Positions 1-6,063 of a DNA stretch of 16,106 nt are shown here, piece by piece (position 1 is the first letter of the stretch; each line of letters begins with the position of its first letter). The stretch comes from an uncultured Aeromonadales bacterium (GTDB taxonomy: Bacteria > Pseudomonadota > Gammaproteobacteria > Enterobacterales > Succinivibrionaceae). The stretch spans positions 1 to 16,106 of the forward strand of contig CADBNP010000003.1 in NCBI GenBank assembly GCA_902796095.1, written 5' to 3'. A model generated the notes under the pieces. That model was given only the letters and a program-made list of their open reading frames with translations. It was not told the DNA's origin and did not search any database. The position numbers were made by a program, and so were the translations under genes.

Positions 1-2
1 AG

Positions 3-161
3 ACGCGCGGTGTAAAACCAGAAACAAAAAGGGGCGACTTCAATAAAGACGGAGCCCCAGGAAGGAAGTCGGGAGTTCAGGTTGGCGCTAAGCGTAACCT
101 GTACAAAAAAGATGGCACTCTCAGAAGAAACCTGGTTCAAACCAAGGAAATGAAACAGTAG
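3..161 (+). CDS. 3' end of a basic protein of unknown function (partial)
   Basis: An open frame enters from the left edge and runs 52 codons to a TAG at 159-161. The visible tail is very rich in Lys, Arg, Gly and Asn, with stretches such as KKDGTLRRN near the end, which suggests a nucleic-acid-binding or disordered C-terminus. I do not recognise the family. It lies 71 bp upstream of the small HTH gene on the same strand. A short hairpin (166-182) follows its stop codon but has no real T-tract. The frame is short and could be chance; the strongest support is that it is uninterrupted up to the window edge and ends just before a hairpin. Confidence 0.4.
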   Translation, partial: TRGVKPETKRGDFNKDGAPGRKSGVQVGAKRNLYKKDGTLRRNLVQTKEMKQ

Positions 162-165
162 CCTA

Positions 166-182
166 ATCGTCTGTGAGACGGT
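166..182 (+). terminator. small hairpin after the partial gene (weak terminator candidate)
   Basis: ATCGTCT and AGACGGT can pair (7 bp including one G-T pair) around a 3-nt GTG loop, five bases after the stop of the left-edge frame. What follows is only mildly T-rich, so a classical Rho-independent terminator is doubtful. Confidence 0.25.
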
Positions 183-232
183 TCTCATCAGTTTAAAACG
201 TTCTGTAGTATCCTGCGAATTAGTGGGTAAAT

Positions 233-427
233 TTGGGATTTTTAAAAACAAAGAGCGTCGGGAGAGGTGTTTCTCAAACAGAGATCTCCGACATAATCGC
301 TGTATCTCTCCCGTATGTGAATCGCATCACCAAGGGTCGAGAGCAAATCGTGAATAAGACATTTATCAAAATTATTGATCAACTCGGCTGTGACGTAGAA
401 CTGACTTACAAGAAGAAAGAGGGATAA
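233..427 (+). CDS. very small XRE/Cro-type HTH regulator
   Basis: This 64-residue protein carries a helix-turn-helix at about residues 12-36 (GVSQTEISDI, then VSLPYVNRITKG), followed by a helix and a C-terminal strand with LGCDVELTY. That ending is typical of short Cro/C1-type regulators, which bind DNA as dimers. The start is uncertain. The best candidate is TTG at 233, because an in-frame TAG lies at 221-223 and no ATG is available. The first helix is short compared with most family members, so the gene may have lost its true 5' end. Its stop lies 4 bp before the ATG of the hybrid kinase, so the two are almost certainly co-transcribed, and it may regulate that operon. Confidence 0.7.
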   Translation: MGFLKTKSVGRGVSQTEISDIIAVSLPYVNRITKGREQIVNKTFIKIIDQLGCDVELTYKKKEG

Positions 428-431
428 ATGT

Positions 432-3092
432 ATGACTGACAAGAGGAAAAGTCTGGCGACTGCCGCGGTTATTGGCTGCATCGTCATCGCATTGATCCTG
501 GTTCTTGGAACGATCTGGATGGGAAAAAGTGCAAAAGAAGGTACAGAAACCGCAGTACACTCTGTCAGTACACTTTATCTTGATGAACTTTCGGGCCGCA
601 GAGTTCAGGTAGTCGAGAACAATCTCCAGAAAAACATCGAAGTGATCCGGGTCGCTGTTTCCCTTATGACGGAAGAAGATTTGAGCGATGCGGTGCATTT
701 GCAGGCATATCAGGCCAGAATGAAGAGGCTTTTCCGGCTGGAAAAGTTTGCTTTTGTGGATCGAAACGGAACGATCTATACATCCCTGGGGACGCAGACT
801 AATATAAATGACTATGATTTTGACTACGCTGCACTCGCACAGCCGGAGATATTCGTGCTTAATCCGGAATCCAAAGATAAGAAAGCTGTCATTGCAGTCC
901 CGATCGAACCGCTAACATTTAACGGAGAGAAATTGATCGTCTGCTTCATGGAAATCAGCATGGACGAACTGCTGTCAGGTGTTTCCGTGAAAGCGCAGAA
1001 CACAGGAACGACGTTCTGCAACATCTATACCAGGGACGGCTTTGCGCTGAGCAACATGGTGCTGGGCGGTCTGGCAGCAGAGGATAACCTTCTGGAGGCT
1101 CTGAAACGTGCCGTATTTGATGAAGGATATTCCTATGAGCAGGTTGTTGCCGACTTTGCGGAAGGTAATGACCGGGAGGTTACTTTTACCTATGACGGCA
1201 TCCGAGAAACCATAAGTTATGATTCAATTTCAGGAACTGACTGGATGCTGACCTATCTGATCCGGGAGAGCGTCATCAGTGACAAGATCAGCTCGGTTTC
1301 TGAGGGTATTGTCAAGAGAAACGCCATACAGTCTGTATTGACGATAACGGTTCTGCTGGTGCTGTTTGGCTTCGTTTTTGCTCAAAGCCGGAAGAACGCC
1401 AGACTGATGCTGGATTCGGAAACTGCGCAGGCAGAGATCCGTGGAAAGCAGGAGGAACTTGAACAGCGTATTGCTCTGCAGGAAAAACTCGAAGAACAAA
1501 GTCAGGCGCTAAGTGATGCACTGGCAGCTGCGGAGGATGCAAACAGAGCTAAAACCGCTTTTCTCTCCAACATGAGCCATGAGATACGGACCCCGATGAA
1601 CGCTATCATCGGACTGGATAATATTGCTCTGAACGACCAAACCATATCCGACACTACCCGTGATTATCTGGAAAAAATCGGTGCGTCTGCCGAACATCTG
1701 CTTCATCTGATCGACGACATTCTGGATATGAGTCGTATCGAATCGGGCCGAATGACCTTCAAGAACGAGGAGTTCTCCTTCTCGGAACTGTTGAAAGCTG
1801 TCAATACCATGTTCAGCAGCCAGTGTAACGACAAGGGCCTGGATTACACATGCCATATCCATGGTGAAGTGGATGATTATTACATCGGCGACAACATGAA
1901 ACTGCGCCAGGTGCTGATCAACATACTGGGTAACGCTGTGAAGTTTACACCGGAGGGCGGAAAGGTCAGTCTCATTGTCAAACGCATGGCACAGCTAAAC
2001 GGATTGACCACCCTCTGTTTCCGGATCGCGGATACCGGCATCGGTATGAGTAAAGAGTACCTGCCTCGTATTTTCGATACCTTCAGTCAGGAGGATTCTT
2101 CCACTACGAACAAATACGGTTCCTCCGGATTGGGTATGGCCATAACGAAAAACATCGTGGAAATGATGAATGGCGAGATTGAAGTAGAAAGTGAAAAAGG
2201 CAAGGGCACTGTCTTTACGGTTATGGTAACACTGATGGACTCCGAGCGGAAGAATGCAGAGGGGGATGTGACTGTAATCCATCCTGGCGAAATGACCGTG
2301 CTGATTGTCGATGATGATCCCATTGCATGTGAGCATGCAAAGCTGGTGCTGGAAAAGGCCGGCATTTCTGCTGAGATCGCAGGTTCCGGTCTGGAAGCAG
2401 TTGAGATGGTCAGTCTGCACCAGACAAGAATGGAACCCTACAATCTGATCCTGGTCGACTGGAAGATGCCGGAGATGGACGGCGTGGAGACGACACGGCG
2501 CATCCGTGAAATTGTCGGTAACGAATCCGCTATCATCATCCTGACAGCCTACCGCTGGGATGATGTTCTGGAGGAAGCAGTACAGGCTGGCGTGGACAGC
2601 TTTATCGCCAAGCCGGTGTTTGCAACGGCTGTCATGGAAGAATTTGAATCAGCCATGATGCGCAAGGGCATAAAAGCAAAGAAAGATGCAAAAAAAGCGG
2701 ACTTGACGGGCCGACGAGTGCTGCTTGCAGAAGACGTACAGGTCAACGCGGAGATTATGATAATGCTGCTGCAGATGCGGCAGATGGAAGCGGATCTTGC
2801 GGTGAACGGTAAAATTGCTGTTGAAAAGTTCTCAGAGCATGAGCAGGGCTACTACGATGCTATTCTTATGGATATGCGGATGCCTGAGATGGACGGGCTG
2901 GAGGCAACACAGGCTATCCGTGCCATGGACAGGCCGGATGCAAAGAGCATTCCTATCATCGCTTTGACTGCCAATGCTTTTGACGAAGATGTGCAGCGCA
3001 GTATGCAGGCGGGGTTGAATGCGCATCTGTCAAAACCTGTTCAGCCTGATACGCTGTACGAAACGCTGGAAAATCTTATACCCGCAAAATGA
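432..3092 (+). CDS. membrane-bound hybrid sensor histidine kinase with two receiver domains
   Basis: This 886-residue protein senses a signal outside the membrane and phosphorylates itself. Visible order: TM1 about 10-30; extracytoplasmic Cache-like sensor about 31-295; TM2 about 298-317; coiled coil about 325-370; HisKA with H383 in NMSHEIRTPMN; HATPase with the N box around N501, ADTGIG at 533-538 and SGLGMA near 565-570. A first receiver (about 621-740) has DDD 627-629, phospho-acceptor D676, T705 and K727. A second (about 761-884) has E767/D768, D814, T846 and K868. Both receivers keep all key residues. No HAMP or Hpt domain is evident, so phosphotransfer would need an Hpt protein encoded elsewhere. 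The ATG at 432 has AGAGGGA about 8 bp upstream; an ATG at 428 meets a stop after three codons. The sequence style resembles Clostridia hybrid kinases. Confidence 0.96.
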   Translation: MTDKRKSLATAAVIGCIVIALILVLGTIWMGKSAKEGTETAVHSVSTLYLDELSGRRVQVVENNLQKNIEVIRVAVSLMTEEDLSDAVHLQAYQARMKRLFRLEKFAFVDRNGTIYTSLGTQTNINDYDFDYAALAQPEIFVLNPESKDKKAVIAVPIEPLTFNGEKLIVCFMEISMDELLSGVSVKAQNTGTTFCNIYTRDGFALSNMVLGGLAAEDNLLEALKRAVFDEGYSYEQVVADFAEGNDREVTFTYDGIRETISYDSISGTDWMLTYLIRESVISDKISSVSEGIVKRNAIQSVLTITVLLVLFGFVFAQSRKNARLMLDSETAQAEIRGKQEELEQRIALQEKLEEQSQALSDALAAAEDANRAKTAFLSNMSHEIRTPMNAIIGLDNIALNDQTISDTTRDYLEKIGASAEHLLHLIDDILDMSRIESGRMTFKNEEFSFSELLKAVNTMFSSQCNDKGLDYTCHIHGEVDDYYIGDNMKLRQVLINILGNAVKFTPEGGKVSLIVKRMAQLNGLTTLCFRIADTGIGMSKEYLPRIFDTFSQEDSSTTNKYGSSGLGMAITKNIVEMMNGEIEVESEKGKGTVFTVMVTLMDSERKNAEGDVTVIHPGEMTVLIVDDDPIACEHAKLVLEKAGISAEIAGSGLEAVEMVSLHQTRMEPYNLILVDWKMPEMDGVETTRRIREIVGNESAIIILTAYRWDDVLEEAVQAGVDSFIAKPVFATAVMEEFESAMMRKGIKAKKDAKKADLTGRRVLLAEDVQVNAEIMIMLLQMRQMEADLAVNGKIAVEKFSEHEQGYYDAILMDMRMPEMDGLEATQAIRAMDRPDAKSIPIIALTANAFDEDVQRSMQAGLNAHLSKPVQPDTLYETLENLIPAK

Positions 3093-3176
3093 CATAGAAA
3101 CGTTATAGCGTGGAGTAGCACGCAGTCGAGGAAGATGGTCACATATTATTGTGGAAAATAAAAACGTTTGCGGATG

Positions 3177-3207
3177 TGGAAGCGGGTTTTCCGTGCTCCA
3201 TTTTTTT
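3177..3207 (+). terminator. putative Rho-independent terminator of the kinase operon
   Basis: TGGAAGCGGG and CCGTGCTCCA form an interrupted stem (TGGA, GC and GG pair with CC, GC and TCCA) around a short T-rich loop, followed directly by seven T residues. It lies 85 bp after the kinase stop codon. Confidence 0.5.
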
Positions 3208-3306
3208 CAGGCAAACAATGGCATTCGGCAGACGCTCCGGTTTTGCTTATGAATATCAGCAGAAGATCTCGGCATATACAGGATGACAATATGAGTATGT
3301 CAAAGG

Positions 3307-3702
3307 ATGCTGACCAGAGTTTTTGAAAGACTGAAAGCCGTGGAGATTGATGTACCTGGAGCTGTCTCCTATACGGAGAAATGCGCCGGGCAGATGTTTT
3401 TCCCTACGCTTCATGGGATCATGTGTGTGTGTTTGTAGCTTCGGGCAGTGACGAGATCACGCCCGGTAATGTCTCCTTGCTGCATGTTTGTGAAAGCCGT
3501 ACTGTAACCAGGTTTACGGAGTTTGAAAAACTGGCTTAAGGATATGTATATGGAAACTACTTCTATTTCGATGCCCGACTTGGACATTAACTTAAAATTG
3601 GATTATATCCAGGGTGAACTGCCCGATGTTGTAATCAGTACAGCCGCCGGCGAACAGAATTTTAAAGACTTACCGCGGAGGACTGTTGAACACCGGATGT
3701 AA
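3307..3702 (+). pseudogene. decayed coding remnants, family unknown
   Basis: Several short frames abut here and look like fragments of real genes. ATG 3307 opens a 43-codon frame that stops at 3438. A second frame (open from 3351, ATG at 3381) overlaps it and continues to a stop at about 3537, giving a peptide with WDHVCVFVASGSDEITPG that looks protein-like. The frames cross at an alternating GT run (3422-3431), a likely slippage site. A third frame (ATG 3544 or 3550, stop 3700-3702) encodes about 50 residues including DLDINLKLDYIQGELPDVV; AAGGA at 3537-3541 is well spaced for the ATG at 3550. I recognise no family. The third piece could be a real small gene rather than a remnant. Confidence 0.3.
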
Positions 3703-3706
3703 TGTT

Positions 3707-4180
3707 CTATTCTCCGGGCTTTATGTCAGACTGGTTCAGAACTGTAATCCTGTAGCCGGTGATATTCCGGGATTCATCTGCGGTTAGTTCAAATCTGTAG
3801 CCGCGGGCAAAATCGCCTCCCGTCCAGTTCTGCATGTAGCAGAAATCAAAACTGACCAGACCTGATTTGAGAACCTCCGATGTGTAGGTTCCGATGCTTG
3901 GAGCCCCGACAAGTTCGGGATCATCATATACTGATCTGTACTGAGGATCTGCCGGTTTCAGCAGCTCCTGACTGTAATTTTTATAGTGCCAGTCAAATCC
4001 GGTGGTTGGATTGGTTCTTACGGTGATTTGCAGAGTGTTGCTCTGGCATTTAACGGCAAGATTCTGTATCACATTTTCCTGCTGACAGTTTCCCTGGTAC
4101 TGAACAGGAACGGCATCATCACTGAATGCATCGGCAGCAGATATCAGCAGTGGAAGGATTGCAATGTATCTTATATTCAT
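3707..4180 (-). CDS. secreted chagasin-like (MEROPS I42) cysteine-protease inhibitor
   Basis: The 157-residue product starts with a Sec signal peptide (MNIRYIAILPLLISAADA, cleavage near residue 18-20). The mature part shows I42 loop features: NPTTG at residues 57-61 followed by FDW; a central loop VGAPSIGTY (91-99); a strand VSFDFCY; then QNW plus a YRFEL element where chagasins carry the RPW loop. Chagasin-family proteins block papain-like cysteine proteases by inserting these three loops into the active-site cleft. The frame extends 11 codons further upstream, but the signal peptide and a purine-rich GGGAAA before this ATG favour the start given. The central loop departs from the usual GxGG pattern. 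It is divergent from the repeat-protein gene at 4698, and both products are exported, so a periplasmic or surface role is likely. Confidence 0.85.
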   Translation of the reverse strand: MNIRYIAILPLLISAADAFSDDAVPVQYQGNCQQENVIQNLAVKCQSNTLQITVRTNPTTGFDWHYKNYSQELLKPADPQYRSVYDDPELVGAPSIGTYTSEVLKSGLVSFDFCYMQNWTGGDFARGYRFELTADESRNITGYRITVLNQSDIKPGE

Positions 4181-4697
4181 AATTTTTTCCCGGTTTCCTA
4201 GAAGCTGTTGCAATTTTAGATTTGCACACCTGCATCATTCTCTCACAAATTTTGAATTGTTTTTTGAGCAGCAAATCATGTATTGGCAGATATTTTTTCG
4301 GATCCTGAATGCTTATGAATTACAATTGCCTAAGCAGTTCCCTGTGTCTGTTCTGTTCGTCAGCGCGGAGCCGAAAAATCAGAATTTGCGGCAGGTTTCA
4401 GTTTCCCCTGAATCATGCCGGGATGATGAGATGCGCCACCTGTTTTTTGCGTGGCTTTTCATTTTGGATTTTCTGTTACTGTTTACCGGACATGCCGTCG
4501 CTTCATTCCATGGGAAAAAATTGCAGTATTGACTGCGGGTGCTGAGTGTGGAATCTGAACTTCAGGGATGACAACTGAGTCAGAAGTTCAAATGCCGGTA
4601 TCAGATAACATGTTCTTCCAATCTGAGTGCCTTTGTACATCGCAGACACGGACAAACGGCAACGGTGATTTTTATATCTGTCGAATAAGGGAAAATT
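4181..4697. other. 517-bp divergent intergenic region
   Basis: This lies between the inhibitor gene (minus) and the repeat-protein gene (plus), so promoters for both are expected here. I find no strong -35/-10 pair. The only clear structure is the inverted repeat at 4556-4590. Short plus-strand frames here have no Shine-Dalgarno and no protein-like composition. Confidence 0.6.
4556..4590. repeat. inverted repeat upstream of the DUF285 gene
   Basis: TGAACTTC (4556-4563) and GAAGTTCA (4583-4590) are perfect 8-bp complements 19 bp apart. Inside them TGAC and GTCA also pair, so the right arm is a continuous 12-bp arm and the left arm has a 5-nt bulge. It sits about 107 bp before the start codon at 4698 and could be an operator or an RNA leader hairpin. 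Confidence 0.4.
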
Positions 4698-5816
4698 ATG
4701 GTGGATCCCATCAATACAACGATCTGTAATTCAGCATTGAAAGCACTGCTTAAAACTGGCTGCGGAGTCGCATCTGCCTTAGCTGCGGCTTTTCTTTGTT
4801 GCGGTACTGCATTCTGTGCATCTGAAACAGACGCTGACATGAAAAGTAATCCGGTTCTTAATTCACCTGAAGACATATCCGGTGAACTGATAAAAGCGAT
4901 CCTGGCAAACAGTATCCAGTCTCTGACCATCAATTACGAGTTTACTGCATGCAGGGATGAAGCGGAAAACGGAGAGAATAGTGACAGTACCGGAACAGTT
5001 CGTCAGGATCCAAATCCATTCAGAAGAGCTAACAGCATCAGTCCTGTAAAAAGCATAAATTTTGAGATCAGACTTTCTCCGGATGTGCATTCCCTGGCCT
5101 GCGCCTTCGACGGTTTTGAACATCTTGAATACGTCAATATCAGGGATACATCCCATATAAGCAATATGCGGGCCATGTTCAGATCGGCAAAAAAATTCAA
5201 TCAGCCAATCGGTGACTGGAATACTTCCGGTGTGAGCGACATGACAGAAATGTTCAAAAATGCAGAATCTTTCAATCAGCCGATTGGCGGATGGAATACC
5301 TCAGGTGTTGCAAGCATGAAGGGAATGTTTTTTATGGCCAGATCTTTCAATCAACCTCTGGAGAACTGGAACACATCAGAGGTTACAGATATGAGCTCCA
5401 TGTTTATGCATGCGGAAGCCTTCAATCAGCCAATTGAAAAATGGGACACGTCAAAGGTGAAAAACATGGATTCGATGTTCTGGGGTGCCGAGTCCTTTAA
5501 TCAGCCGGTCGGCGGCTGGAATACGTCAAATGTAACCAGCATGTTCGGCATGTTCTGCGGAGCACGTTCGTTTAATCAGCCAGTCGGCGGATGGGATACG
5601 TCTGGGGTCAGATCCATGAGCCAGATGTTTGCCTATGCCAGGAGTTTCAATCAGCCGCTGGAAAACTGGGATACGTCAAAGGTTGAGGATATGGTTGAAA
5701 TGTTCAGAAATGCAAGATCCTTCAACCAGCCGATCGGCAGGTGGAACACCGGGGCGGTTACCAGCAGGAAGGACATGTTTGAAGGTGCCTCATCCTTTAC
5801 CTTTTCCGAACCTTAA
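4698..5816 (+). CDS. exported DUF285 / BspA-like repeat surface protein
   Basis: The 372-residue product has a basic N-terminus and a hydrophobic segment at about 21-39 that acts as a signal sequence, with cleavage probably near residue 41. A non-repetitive domain (about 42-156) precedes eight tandem 25-residue repeats (157-356) with consensus M..MF..A.SFNQPIG.WNTS.V.. and a ninth, broken copy (357-372) that ends the protein. These are DUF285 repeats, a leucine-rich-repeat-like solenoid common in BspA-like surface proteins of host-associated bacteria and in Mycoplasma, where they are linked to adhesion or surface variation; that role is inferred here. The signal region holds several Cys residues, but none sits in a good lipobox. 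AAGGGA at 4687-4692 supports the ATG at 4698. No sorting or autotransporter domain is visible, so how it is attached is unknown. Confidence 0.93.
   Translation: MVDPINTTICNSALKALLKTGCGVASALAAAFLCCGTAFCASETDADMKSNPVLNSPEDISGELIKAILANSIQSLTINYEFTACRDEAENGENSDSTGTVRQDPNPFRRANSISPVKSINFEIRLSPDVHSLACAFDGFEHLEYVNIRDTSHISNMRAMFRSAKKFNQPIGDWNTSGVSDMTEMFKNAESFNQPIGGWNTSGVASMKGMFFMARSFNQPLENWNTSEVTDMSSMFMHAEAFNQPIEKWDTSKVKNMDSMFWGAESFNQPVGGWNTSNVTSMFGMFCGARSFNQPVGGWDTSGVRSMSQMFAYARSFNQPLENWDTSKVEDMVEMFRNARSFNQPIGRWNTGAVTSRKDMFEGASSFTFSEP
5166..5813 (+). repeat. eight 75-bp tandem coding repeats plus a degenerate ninth
   Basis: Each unit is exactly 75 bp (25 codons) from 5166 to 5765, with the SFNQP and W(N/D)TS segments most conserved. 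A partial, diverged copy follows from 5766 to 5813, in which Arg replaces the first Met. The DNA of the units is similar but not identical, so this is an old or diversified array. Confidence 0.9.
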
Positions 5817-6063
5817 GGAAATTCAAAAATTGACAGAGCAGACCGAACCGGCGGAGTGTTTCCTTATATGCCGCTTCCCGGCGGAAGTTCCGACAACAGG
5901 GGATAACTGCAGCATTTCCCTGGTTTGACCGATTTTCTTTCGATTGTCCGGCACTCTGCCGATCAGCTGCCGGACATACCGCTGCAGATCACTCAGGACT
6001 CCGGCGACTGAAGTTCTTCATTTTTGTCATCACGACTGCGTGCGACTTTTACCGCAGTTGATT
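5817..6063. other. convergent intergenic region with hairpins
   Basis: The plus-strand repeat gene and the minus-strand nuclease gene converge here. TGTCCGGCA (5945-5953) and TGCCGGACA (5968-5976) are perfect 9-bp complements with a 14-nt loop, and ACTGCG (6035-6040) pairs with CGCAGT (6053-6058). Neither has a clean T-tract on either strand, so they may be imperfect or bidirectional terminators. Confidence 0.4.

Larger units (their letters stand above)
3093..3706. other. 614-bp gap between kinase and inhibitor genes
   Basis: The gap holds the terminator candidate at 3177-3207 and the degraded frames from 3307 to 3702. No intact gene longer than about 50 codons is convincing, and I see no mobile-element ends. 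Confidence 0.6.

Noticed and set aside
4164..4545. Plus-strand frames of 122 and 78 codons in the divergent spacer
   Set aside because: No Shine-Dalgarno, unbalanced composition, and they overlap the promoter region and the 5' end of the inhibitor gene.
4698..4830. Lipoprotein signal in the DUF285 protein
   Set aside because: Cys residues near 34-40 are not preceded by a standard lipobox, so an ordinary signal peptide is more likely.
5166..5813. Regular 75-bp repeats considered as a CRISPR array
   Set aside because: There are no spacers; the units are contiguous codons of DUF285 repeats in one open frame.
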